From Acidobacteriota bacterium (GTDB lineage: Bacteria; Acidobacteriota; Terriglobia; Acidiferrales; UBA7541): 16,620 nucleotides of DNA. Within the stretch, counting starts at the first letter, position 1. The number at the start of each line of letters is the position of its first letter. Shown here piece by piece: positions 1 to 5,634 of this stretch. Under the pieces are notes generated by a model. The model made no database searches and was not told where the DNA came from. It worked only from the letters and a program-made list of their open reading frames with translations. The stretch is from the NCBI GenBank assembly GCA_003161195.1, contig PMOV01000150.1, positions 43,047-59,666 of the forward strand. The letters are read 5' to 3'. A program made the translations under genes and the position numbers.

Positions 1-399
1 CGCAATATTCATCCCCGCGCCCGCCGCCGGGCCATGCACCACGGCGATCACCGGCTGTGGCATGGTGCGAATCTTCAGCACTGCCTGCATCCCCGAACGC
101 AGCATCGGTTCGATCTGCTCCGTCGCCCCAGTCTCGCGCCCCTTGCCGATCAACCCCAGGTCGCCACCGGCACAAAAAGCCCGCCCCGCGCCGGTTAAAA
201 TCACCACGTGCACGCTGGGATCGTTTTCCAGCTTCGTGAACGCTTCAATCAGCGCCGTCGCCAGCTCATTATTCAGCGCATTTAATTTCTCGGGACGGTT
301 CAGCACCAGCGTAACTACCCCGCCTTGCCGCGATTCCAGCAGTACCGGGGTTGGGGATACAGACGACGCGTGCGTTGCGGCCTTGGCAGACTCACTCAT
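1..399 (-). CDS. Enoyl-CoA hydratase/isomerase (crotonase family), N-terminal 133 residues, cut by window edge
   Basis: The minus strand is open from the ATG at 399 to the left edge, giving 133 in-frame codons. Crotonase enzymes hydrate or isomerise enoyl-CoA thioesters, mostly in fatty-acid or amino-acid breakdown in the cytoplasm. Visible hallmarks are the early strand VVTLVLNRPEKLNALN (about residues 28-43), the first oxyanion-hole segment FCAGGDL (75-81) and the second, HGPAAGAGMN (122-131). The catalytic acid region lies beyond the edge, so hydratase, isomerase and related activities cannot be told apart. The start is well supported: a GGGGAGG ribosome site lies 6 bases upstream, inside the end of the glycosylase gene, and the two genes overlap by 8 bases (ATGAGTGA). 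That arrangement indicates translational coupling in one operon. The family is certain; the substrate is unknown. Confidence 0.93.
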   Translation of the reverse strand, partial: MSESAKAATHASSVSPTPVLLESRQGGVVTLVLNRPEKLNALNNELATALIEAFTKLENDPSVHVVILTGAGRAFCAGGDLGLIGKGRETGATEQIEPMLRSGMQAVLKIRTMPQPVIAVVHGPAAGAGMNIA

Positions 400-943
400 C
401 GTTATCCTCCCCAATATCGTTGTTCGTTTCCGGCCCGCGCGCCACGCGCGCCACCAGTTGCGCCAGCTTGCGAAAATGTCCCAATTTTTCCGCCTTCCCC
501 GTCTTCCCTGGTCCGGCCGTCTCCGGCAGCACGTACACCCGCGCGCCGTAAAGCGTCTGTTTCTGAATCCCAAACTTGCACTTCCGTTGCGCGAACTGTT
601 CGTAAACCATCTTCCCGTTGAACGCCACCACGTGCGGCGCAAACTCTTCCAGCTTTTGCGATAGCACGATGCGTCCCTCGGCAAAATCCGCGCGCGTCAG
701 TTCCTCCGTCGTTCGCGTCGGCCGCTTCACCAGGTCCGTCAACCCAATGCCAAATTCAATCACCCGCTTGTCGTCGTGATAGTCAAACGGCTCCGGCACC
801 ACCCCGCCCTCATACAACATCGGCCAGAACTGGTTCTCCCGTCCGGCATAGTAATGCCCTACGCGCACCGAAGACTCCGTGGGATTGCACCCCACGATCA
901 CCAGCTTCATGCCTTTGCGGAGATGGTCCGGAAGTGTTCGCAT
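392..943 (-). CDS. mug: Mismatch-specific uracil/thymine-DNA glycosylase, Mug/TDG family
   Basis: This 183-residue protein is of the usual length for the family. Family 2 glycosylases remove U or T from G:U and G:T mismatches, starting base-excision repair in the cytoplasm. Motif 1 reads VGCNPTESS at residues 17-25, followed by GHYYAGRENQFW (29-40), matching the GINPG...F/HYxxxxNxFW pattern of Mug and TDG; N20 corresponds to the catalytic Asn. A second conserved segment FNGKMVYEQF (108-117) and a third, VLPETAGPG (138-146), fit the family's C-terminal half. The open frame continues upstream to 1096, but the extra residues look non-homologous, and the ATG at 943 begins the conserved MRTLPDHL. 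No clear ribosome site precedes 943; the ATG at 910 would be too short. It overlaps the downstream enoyl-CoA hydratase by 8 bases. The Gly after NP is replaced by Thr, which may change specificity. Confidence 0.85.
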   Translation of the reverse strand: MRTLPDHLRKGMKLVIVGCNPTESSVRVGHYYAGRENQFWPMLYEGGVVPEPFDYHDDKRVIEFGIGLTDLVKRPTRTTEELTRADFAEGRIVLSQKLEEFAPHVVAFNGKMVYEQFAQRKCKFGIQKQTLYGARVYVLPETAGPGKTGKAEKLGHFRKLAQLVARVARGPETNNDIGEDNDE

Positions 944-1151
944 TCGGTCGTTCCACGCAAGCTTGCCACTTCGCCTTGTTACGTAAGGATTTTGGGAGAG
1001 GAGTACCTGTACAAACGCCGCGTGCCTGGCCTTTCCACCTGGCGATATTCGCCGGGACCGGCGCGGAAGCTGTTGCGCCGCGCCACGAATTTGCATCCGC
1101 TACCGCACCAAAACTGTATTTCTCCCGGTACACACCCGTCAAGCCCCGTGC

Positions 1152-1180
1152 TGTAACCGTTTCCATCTTTCCTGAGTCTC
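1152..1180 (+). promoter_or_regulatory. Candidate ECF-type promoter of the sigma factor gene
   Basis: TGTAACC (AACC at 1155-1158) is followed after 17 bases by GTCTC (1176-1180). This spacing and the AAC/GTC core resemble promoters used by ECF sigma factors, which often control their own genes. The GG that normally precedes AAC is missing, so the match is partial. Transcription would start near 1186, leaving a short leader that contains the purine-rich site at 1201-1210. Confidence 0.3.
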
Positions 1181-1210
1181 ACGAACGAGCCAATACATCT
1201 AAGAGGAGGA

Positions 1211-1255
1211 ATGGCAGAGGGGTGCGGTTGTGCTCTGTGCTACCTTTATGACTGA
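1211..1255 (+). CDS. Possible 14-residue Cys-rich leader ORF overlapping the sigma factor start
   Basis: An ATG at 1211 directly follows the purine-rich run AAGAGGAGGA (1201-1210) and opens a 14-codon frame, MAEGCGCALCYLYD, that ends in TGA at 1253-1255. It contains three cysteines. Its stop overlaps the ATG at 1248 of the sigma gene, a geometry seen in coupled re-initiation. Against it, the AGGAGG core lies only one base from the ATG, closer than the usual 5-9 bases. The run may instead help load ribosomes for the sigma gene. The peptide's function is unknown, and it may not be made. Confidence 0.3.
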   Translation: MAEGCGCALCYLYD

Positions 1256-1949
1256 AGGAAATGGGAATGGGTCGGCGCCCGGCGCTTTGCCATGGGCAGC
1301 CCGAGGCCCCTTGGGATCTCTTACGAGCTCAAATCCACATCCGAGGCCGTCCACCATCGCGCGGGAAGACGAACACCTGCTCGTCGCTGCAGCGAAAGGC
1401 GGAGATCTGTCCGCCTTCAATGAACTGGTCAACCGCTACGAACGCAAAATCTTTCGCCTCACCATGAACATCACCCGCAACAAGGAAGATGCCGAGGATT
1501 CCATGCAAGAGGCCTTCCTCAAGGCCTATGCCCATCTCAAGGACTTTGCCGGCGATTCCCGCTTCTACACCTGGCTCGTGCGCATTGCCGCCAACGAAGC
1601 CCTCATGCGCCTCCGCAAGCGCCGCCCCAATCAATTCTCTCTCGACGAACCCATTCCCGGCGACAACGAAGAGCTCATCCCCCGCGACATCGAAGACTGG
1701 GGACCGAGCCCCGAGCAGCGTTACGGCCAGGTCGAAATGCACGACATCTTGTCCTCCGCCATCGACGATCTTGAACCCGGTTTCCGCACCGCCTTCGTCC
1801 TGCGCGACGTAGAAAATCTTTCTACCGAAGAGACCGCCAAAATTATGGGCATCTCCGTGCCCGCCGTAAAATCGCGCCTGTTGCGCGCACGCCTGAAGTT
1901 GCGGGAAAAACTGCATCGCTATTTCCGCAAGAACGGTAAACCAAATTGA
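1230..1949 (+). CDS. RNA polymerase sigma factor, ECF (RpoE-like) subfamily
   Basis: This sigma-70 family regulator directs RNA polymerase to a specific promoter set, typically in response to envelope or oxidative stress. Numbering from the ATG at 1248, region 2 spans about 45-125 with AFNELVNRYERKIFRL and the core-binding/-10 segment EDAEDSMQEAFLKAY. Region 4 spans about 165-222 with a helix-turn-helix at LSTEETAKIMGISVPAVKSRL. The linker carries EDWGPSPEQRYGQ. Two starts compete: GTG at 1230, with AGAGGGG 7 bases upstream, and ATG at 1248, which lacks its own ribosome site but overlaps the stop of a short upstream ORF. The first 40 residues are Gly/Pro/Ser-rich and look unconserved. The zinc-finger gene 31 bases downstream is its likely anti-sigma partner. 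The family is secure; the regulon is unknown. Confidence 0.93.
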   Translation: MLCATFMTEGNGNGSAPGALPWAARGPLGSLTSSNPHPRPSTIAREDEHLLVAAAKGGDLSAFNELVNRYERKIFRLTMNITRNKEDAEDSMQEAFLKAYAHLKDFAGDSRFYTWLVRIAANEALMRLRKRRPNQFSLDEPIPGDNEELIPRDIEDWGPSPEQRYGQVEMHDILSSAIDDLEPGFRTAFVLRDVENLSTEETAKIMGISVPAVKSRLLRARLKLREKLHRYFRKNGKPN

Positions 1950-1978
1950 GTCCCCATATTCACCAGCACGGTAAACCA
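1933..1978 (+). repeat. 11-bp exact direct repeat flanking the sigma/anti-sigma junction
   Basis: ACGGTAAACCA occurs at 1933-1943 (the last codons of the sigma gene) and at 1968-1978 (just before the GTG of the anti-sigma gene). Similar bases follow each copy, AATTGA and CAGTGA. A small local duplication is the simplest origin. A role in translation of the second gene is possible, since that gene lacks a clear ribosome site. Confidence 0.6.
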
Positions 1979-1980
1979 CA

Positions 1981-2217
1981 GTGAACTGCCAAGCCGCAAC
2001 TCGCGAACTGTCGAATTACATCGACAACGAACTCGACGCTTCACTCCGCGCCGAACTGGAAGAGCATTTACACGGCTGCACCCACTGCACCGTAGTCCTA
2101 AGCCAGATTAAACACACGGTTGAAGTCTTCTGCGACGCCGAACCCGTAGCCCTGCCCCCCGACACCCGCCAACGCCTCTACGAAGCCCTCCAAAAAAAGC
2201 TCAACTCCACCCTCTAG
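1981..2217 (+). CDS. Zinc-finger anti-sigma factor (ZAS/zf-HC2 type), small and soluble
   Basis: A 78-residue protein starting at GTG 1981, whose opening MNCQAATRELSNYIDNEL matches the N-terminus typical of this family. The zinc-binding pattern is C3, H29 and the pair C33/C36 in EEHLHGCTHC. Such proteins bind their cognate ECF sigma and hold it inactive; some release it when the cysteines are oxidised. The C-terminal half (LPPDTRQRLYEALQKKL) is helical. There is no transmembrane segment, so it would act in the cytoplasm rather than as a membrane-bound sensor. It lies 31 bases after the sigma gene on the same strand, so the two are probably co-transcribed. No convincing ribosome site precedes the GTG. 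Redox sensing is inferred from family examples only. Confidence 0.88.
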   Translation: MNCQAATRELSNYIDNELDASLRAELEEHLHGCTHCTVVLSQIKHTVEVFCDAEPVALPPDTRQRLYEALQKKLNSTL

Positions 2218-2248
2218 TTGTGGCCGACAGCTAAACGACGAGCCGACG

Positions 2249-2290
2249 TGTCATTCCGAGGGCCGGCTTCGCCCGAGGAATCTGCTTTCA
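2249..2290. repeat. REP-like imperfect palindrome
   Basis: ATTCCGAGGGC (2253-2263) is mirrored by GCCCGAGGAAT (2271-2281), with two mismatched pairs, giving a hairpin with a CGGCTTC loop. The context, TGTCATTCCGAG...CGAGGAATCTGCT, resembles an intergenic repeat I recall as frequent in Acidobacteriota genomes. That familiarity is from memory, not from a search. It could stabilise the 3' end of the sigma/anti-sigma transcript. Confidence 0.6.
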
Positions 2291-2480
2291 GAGGCAGCAG
2301 CGATACTGCTCTTCAACGTCGACCACCCTTGAGTCTACGAATGGCATTTGAATCTTGCTGCCTTGACTCCGCCAGCGTTGCGGCTGCTCTGATACACCAC
2401 GATGCCCCCCGCGGCGCAACTCTCCGCAACCCCCACAATTCACTGCCATTATGAGCGCGTCCCACCCCCGCCGTACACCT

Positions 2481-2594
2481 AACCCCTTACGTTTGATAAC
2501 GATCCAGCCTCAATAAAAAATCGCCATTCTAACCCATGTAGAATGATAACGATACAAATTGCTCCCCACGCAACCCCTTTGCTTTGATAACGAT
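2481..2594. repeat. Three-copy 23-bp iteron array (AACCC...TGATAACGAT)
   Basis: Copies lie at 2481-2503, 2531-2553 and 2572-2594. Each begins AACCC and ends TGATAACGAT. Copies 1 and 3 share all but three central bases (AACCCCTT-NNN-TTTGATAACGAT); copy 2 differs in the middle. Start-to-start spacing is 50 and 41 bp. No coding frame explains the repetition. It could be a protein-binding array, a degenerate repeat family, or the remains of a small mobile repeat. Confidence 0.75.
2515..2545 (-). terminator. Weak candidate terminator for the cyclodeaminase-family gene
   Basis: Read on the minus strand, CATTCT pairs with AGAATG across a 9-base loop (2525-2545). Four bases then precede a run of six T (2520-2515). 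The stem is short and AT-rich, and it lies about 80 bases past the stop codon, within the iteron array. Confidence 0.35.
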
Positions 2595-2622
2595 ATGAAA
2601 TACCCATAGGTATACCCAATCC

Positions 2623-3594
2623 TTACCCCTCCCCGTTCCAAAACGGGAGGGTGCGGCCGAGGCCGCGTTCCTTCGCCAGCGCGTACACCTTCGTCGCCAC
2701 CGCCAAATCCCATGACGCAATCCCGTTGGACTTAAACAGCGTCAATTCCGAATCGCTGGACCGCCCAGGCACTTTCCCGGCGACTACTTCCGAGAGGCGC
2801 TTCACCCCTGTCCAGCACGCTTCATCGCCCTTGAAGGCGATGATCAGGTCCCCCGCCTCCTGCCGCGATTGCTCGATCGAGTCGACGACGATGACGTCGG
2901 CGCTGGCCACGGCTTCTTCGTCCAGTTCGCGCTTGTTGGCGTGGTTGGCTCCGATCGCGTTGATGTGCACGCCGTGCGCGAGGTCCGCGCCAAAGACCAC
3001 CGGTTGCGAGGTGGTGGTGGCGGTGACCACGATGTCCGCTCCGCGCACGGCTTCGGCGGAGGTGGCGACTGGCGCGATTTCAAGATGCAGGCGCGCGGAC
3101 ATTTCGCTGGCGAATTTTTCGCGGCGCTCCTGATTGCGTCCGTACACACGCACGGCATCGAGTTTGCGCACCGCGGCAATGGCTTCGAGTTGTGTGCGGG
3201 CTTGGCCGCCGCTGCCGATGACGGCGGCGATGCGCGCATCCTGCCGCGCGAGGTATTTTGTCGCGACGCCGGTGGCCGCGCCGGTGCGCAACTGTCCCAT
3301 GTAGTCGGCTTCGATCATCGCCAGCAGCTCGCCGGTTTGCATGGCGTAGAGCGGCACGAGGAAGCGCACCTTGCCGCGCGAATAGGTGTACTGCTTCATG
3401 GCGATATGCCCGCCGGCGTAATCGGCGGCGGCCATGTAATGAAAAAATCCGCCGCCCGGCAATTCAAAACGGCGGCGCGGGTGCACCACCACCTCGCCGG
3501 TGGATTGTTTGCGCGAAATTTCTTCGACGGCCTCGAGAGCCATGGACATGGTCAGCGTGGCGCGAACTTCGGCTTCGTTGATGTGCAGCGTCAT
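2623..3594 (-). CDS. Ornithine cyclodeaminase/mu-crystallin family NAD(P)-dependent enzyme
   Basis: A 323-residue protein, the usual length for the family. Members include ornithine cyclodeaminase, archaeal-type alanine dehydrogenase and cyclic ketimine/pyrroline-2-carboxylate reductases; all are cytoplasmic and use a nicotinamide cofactor. The N-terminal substrate domain has HIAMKQYTY with a conserved Lys (K67), and LRTGAATGVATKYLAR (102-117). The Rossmann nucleotide loop is VIGSGGQARTQLEAI (125-139), followed by the YGRN strand end (151-154). The C-terminal segment SELTLFKSNGIASWDLAVA (282-300) is the usual family ending. These features fix the family but not the reaction, and no proline or ornithine genes lie nearby. 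It starts 67 bases after the SH3 gene on the same strand, so an operon is plausible. Only a weak AGAGG precedes the ATG. Confidence 0.88.
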   Translation of the reverse strand: MTLHINEAEVRATLTMSMALEAVEEISRKQSTGEVVVHPRRRFELPGGGFFHYMAAADYAGGHIAMKQYTYSRGKVRFLVPLYAMQTGELLAMIEADYMGQLRTGAATGVATKYLARQDARIAAVIGSGGQARTQLEAIAAVRKLDAVRVYGRNQERREKFASEMSARLHLEIAPVATSAEAVRGADIVVTATTTSQPVVFGADLAHGVHINAIGANHANKRELDEEAVASADVIVVDSIEQSRQEAGDLIIAFKGDEACWTGVKRLSEVVAGKVPGRSSDSELTLFKSNGIASWDLAVATKVYALAKERGLGRTLPFWNGEG

Positions 3595-3661
3595 TTTTGT
3601 TTGTGGCCTCTGTCTGGTGCGCTTGTGTCGGCGTGCTTATCGCCATGCTTGTGTCTGCGCG

Positions 3662-4723
3662 CTAACGTGCGGCGGACTTCGGGCGCGCTTTCGCGGCGGC
3701 CTTCCTGGGTTCTTGGTCGTCGCGAATTCTGCGGACAACGGTTTGAATCAGACGATAGACGCGCTCGCCCTTGTCTCCGTCCATCACGTGAAAGCGAAAT
3801 TCCGGTTCATTCTTCGGACCTTTGTCGAGGCGGATGGGTAACGCGCCGCAGAGATCGTTTTCGATAAACGCGGTTTCGTAGCGGGTTTTACGGGCGTCCC
3901 AGGTGTACACGCGCAGGGTGGTGAAATCGCACGGCTGGCCGTCGGGCCCTTTGGCACCAGCGACTAGGTATTGCGGCTTATCTCCTGCGGGATCCGGGAC
4001 GCGGTTGAGTTCAAACCAGGCGATGGGGCGGACGTTGGCGGAAGCGATACCCTCGGCGACCGGCTCGGGCAAGGCGTACTCGATGAAGCGGGCGATGACC
4101 CATCCGGCGATGGGGATGGTCTGATCGCCGGATTGCGTGGTGGTGTTGGTGTCGGCGCTGCGCGCGGTGGTTTCTCCCGGCGGGCGCGTAGCCAGGCCGC
4201 GGACCAGATACCATTCCTCTTTTTTGGCTTCCTGCGGCTCGGCGCTTTCTTTTTCGTCGGGGGTTGGCACCCAATCGGCGACGGCGCGGCCAACGACTTC
4301 GACGGCTACGCCACGAGCAAATTGGTAGAGACGCGGCTGGTTACGACCCGGCTCGACGCGCAGGTTGGTGGCGACTTTGGTGCGTCCGCGGGCTTGCACG
4401 GGCATGGGGCGGACATCTTCAAGGAGTTTGGCGCTGCGCTGCCAGAGATCGGGCTTCATGAGGTAACGGGTATCGACCCAGCCGACACCGTTGACGCCGG
4501 CGCGGACTTTGGTGGTGTCGTTACGCGTGGCCAAAACGTCGACGCGGTCGCCGTAGTGGAGGGTGGCGAGAGGTTCACGGACTTGCGCGACGCTGCTCCA
4601 GAGCGTGACAGAGCGCTCGGCGACGAAAGCTTCGCCGAGGGACTCGTGCCTGGGGCGGAAAAACCAGGCCAGCAGCGCGACCAGGCACAGCAGCGGGACG
4701 GCAACGAGCAGCTTACGCTTCAT
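3662..4723 (-). CDS. Membrane-anchored protein with two SH3-like domains
   Basis: A 353-residue protein. Residues 4-22 (KLLVAVPLLCLVALLAWFF), after the basic MKRK, form an N-terminal membrane anchor or uncleaved signal. The Cys at 13 does not sit in a proper lipobox. The rest should lie outside the cytoplasmic membrane. Two bacterial SH3-like units are visible: one at about 37-90, ending in GVGWVDTRYLM, and one at about 117-218, starting TNLRVEPG and ending GWVIARFIEYALPEP. The second is split by a charged Glu/Lys/Thr-rich insert (about 155-200). Such domains commonly bind cell-wall peptides or mediate protein contacts. The C-terminal part (about 230-335) is a conserved-looking region I do not recognise, and the tail is Lys/Arg/Ala-rich. 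No ribosome site is seen before the ATG. The exact role is unknown. Confidence 0.78.
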   Translation of the reverse strand: MKRKLLVAVPLLCLVALLAWFFRPRHESLGEAFVAERSVTLWSSVAQVREPLATLHYGDRVDVLATRNDTTKVRAGVNGVGWVDTRYLMKPDLWQRSAKLLEDVRPMPVQARGRTKVATNLRVEPGRNQPRLYQFARGVAVEVVGRAVADWVPTPDEKESAEPQEAKKEEWYLVRGLATRPPGETTARSADTNTTTQSGDQTIPIAGWVIARFIEYALPEPVAEGIASANVRPIAWFELNRVPDPAGDKPQYLVAGAKGPDGQPCDFTTLRVYTWDARKTRYETAFIENDLCGALPIRLDKGPKNEPEFRFHVMDGDKGERVYRLIQTVVRRIRDDQEPRKAAAKARPKSAAR

Positions 4724-5067
4724 GGCAAGGGCAGGACGCGAACAAGGTGTGCGAGGCTCCGGGGAAGATTGTACCTGATTCCGGAGTTGCTACCGGCCGC
4801 GAGAGGGTGACGGGCGTGTTGTGAACGTAGGTGGCCGCAGCGCGGCGACTCAGGATTTTGAGCTACCAGGCAGGGAGCTTAACTCGTGGAAATTCAAAGG
4901 AAAGAGTTTTAATGAAAAAAGAAGTGGCGGGTGACGAGTCGCGGAAGAAACCGGCGAATATTGCGAGTATGGCGAGGTGCGTTGTGACAGCGCGGGGTTC
5001 GCCCGGAACCTGGAAAAAGCTACGCAACCACAATCGAAAAGAGCACGTGCGAAGTGACCTGATCCAA
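4724..5067. other. 344-bp intergenic region upstream of the SH3 gene
   Basis: On the minus strand a TACAAT (4773-4768) lies 45 bases before the SH3 start, but no good -35 accompanies it. On the plus strand an ATG at 4912 follows AAGGAAAGAG and opens a 67-codon Lys/Arg-rich frame that runs into the antisense of the PspC gene. It has no recognisable domain, so I do not call it a gene. No RNA gene is apparent. Confidence 0.55.
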
Positions 5068-5073
5068 TCAGGT
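5057..5073 (-). terminator. Hairpin overlapping the PspC stop codon, possible transcript end
   Basis: ACCTGAT and ATCAGGT form a perfect 7-bp stem around a 3-base loop. The stem includes the stop codon at 5068-5070. On the minus strand a short TTTT follows only about 15 bases later, so this is a poor classical terminator and may be an RNA-stability hairpin instead. Confidence 0.35.
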
Positions 5074-5403
5074 GACGATGGAGGCGCTCGGCGCGGGGAC
5101 GCCGGTCGGGGCTAGCGGGAGGACCATCCAGAGGATGATGTAGGCTACGCCGCCGGTGCCGCCGCAGAGGAAGAGCAAGGCCCAGATGAGGCGGACAACG
5201 GTGGAGTCGAGATCGAAATAGTCGGCGAGGCCGCCACAGACGCCGGCGATTTTGGTGTCGGTGCTGGAGCGAACGAGGTGTTTGCGCGGGGGCGGCGCAT
5301 AAGTATAGGGCGGCGGAGTTGCGGCCTGAGCTTGGGCGGCACCGCAGCTATAGCAGAAGCGTGAGCCGTCGGCGATGTCTTTCTGACAATTTGGGCAAGT
5401 CAT
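5068..5403 (-). CDS. Zinc-ribbon PspC-domain membrane protein
   Basis: A 111-residue protein starting at ATG 5403, with AAGGGG about 8 bases upstream; the frame is open further to 5562, but that part is not family-like. The N-terminus is a zinc ribbon with C3, C6, C17 and C20 (CPNC...FCYSCG). A Pro/Ala/Tyr-rich linker follows (23-41). A PspC domain (about 42-98) then shows RSSTDTKIAGVCGGLADYF and a hydrophobic membrane segment (about 72-97, IWALLFLCGG...YIILWMVLPL). PspC in enterobacteria senses membrane stress together with PspA/PspB. Here no pspA or pspF is near, so a phage-shock role is inferred from the domain alone. It is divergent from the permease gene, sharing a 231-bp intergenic space. 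Confidence 0.88.
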   Translation of the reverse strand: MTCPNCQKDIADGSRFCYSCGAAQAQAATPPPYTYAPPPRKHLVRSSTDTKIAGVCGGLADYFDLDSTVVRLIWALLFLCGGTGGVAYIILWMVLPLAPTGVPAPSASIVT

Positions 5404-5504
5404 GAGAGGCCCCTTTTTTGGGCGCACCGAGGGCGCCGTTACCAGAATATACGAAGGAATATGGCGAAAAGTTTCCCGCGCGTCAAGCGTTCCAACGGAG
5501 CCGG

Positions 5505-5542
5505 TGTCCGAATTTGGGACAATGGTCGGCCGAAAACGACCA
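5505..5542. promoter_or_regulatory. Two small adjacent inverted repeats in the divergent PspC/permease promoter region
   Basis: TGTCC-GAATTTG-GGACA (5505-5521) and GGTCG-GCCGAAAA-CGACC (5525-5542) lie side by side between the divergent genes. Their placement fits operator sites, but the arms are only 5 bp each, so chance is a real alternative. Confidence 0.25.
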
Positions 5543-5573
5543 TACCCTTCGACGCAACCCAAGGTAAGTGATT

Positions 5574-5579
5574 TACAAT
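5574..5579 (+). promoter_or_regulatory. Candidate -10 box of the permease gene
   Basis: TACAAT lies about 55 bases before the permease ATG, giving a leader of about 50 bases. No clear -35 hexamer is found at the usual spacing. Confidence 0.3.
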
Positions 5580-5634
5580 GTGGGTTTTCCTGTTGGCACG
5601 CGTGGTGCTGATAAACACCGGGGGGACAAGAAAC

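Larger units (their letters stand above)
2218..2622. other. 405-bp intergenic region with repeats, no convincing gene
   Basis: This gap lies between the convergent anti-sigma and cyclodeaminase-family genes. An open frame at 2218-2454 has no ribosome site, low-complexity content and overlaps a REP-like hairpin, so I do not call it a gene. The region contains that hairpin (2253-2281), three iterons (2481-2594), a small palindrome ATACC-CATA-GGTAT (2600-2613) and a weak minus-strand terminator (2515-2545). Confidence 0.7.

Noticed and set aside
2218..2454. 78-codon frame directly after the anti-sigma gene
   Set aside because: It abuts the stop codon, lacks a ribosome site, reads through a REP-like hairpin and shows no domain.
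2481..2594. Reading the three repeats as a CRISPR array
   Set aside because: The repeats are degenerate in the middle, only three in number, with spacers of 18-27 bp of unequal size and no cas genes.
2481..2594. Reading the iterons as a plasmid replication origin
   Set aside because: No replication initiator gene is present and all neighbours are chromosomal-type genes.
2869..3867. Long plus-strand open frame of 332 codons
   Set aside because: It lies antisense to the cyclodeaminase-family gene and has Gly/His/Asp-rich, family-less composition typical of a GC-rich shadow frame.
3971..4810. Plus-strand open frame of 279 codons
   Set aside because: It is antisense to the SH3-domain gene, with no ribosome site or recognisable domain.
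4912..5115. 67-codon frame with a fair ribosome site (AAGGAAAGAG)
   Set aside because: It is basic low-complexity sequence with no domain, and its end overlaps the well-supported PspC gene on the other strand. Conservation data would be needed to revive it.
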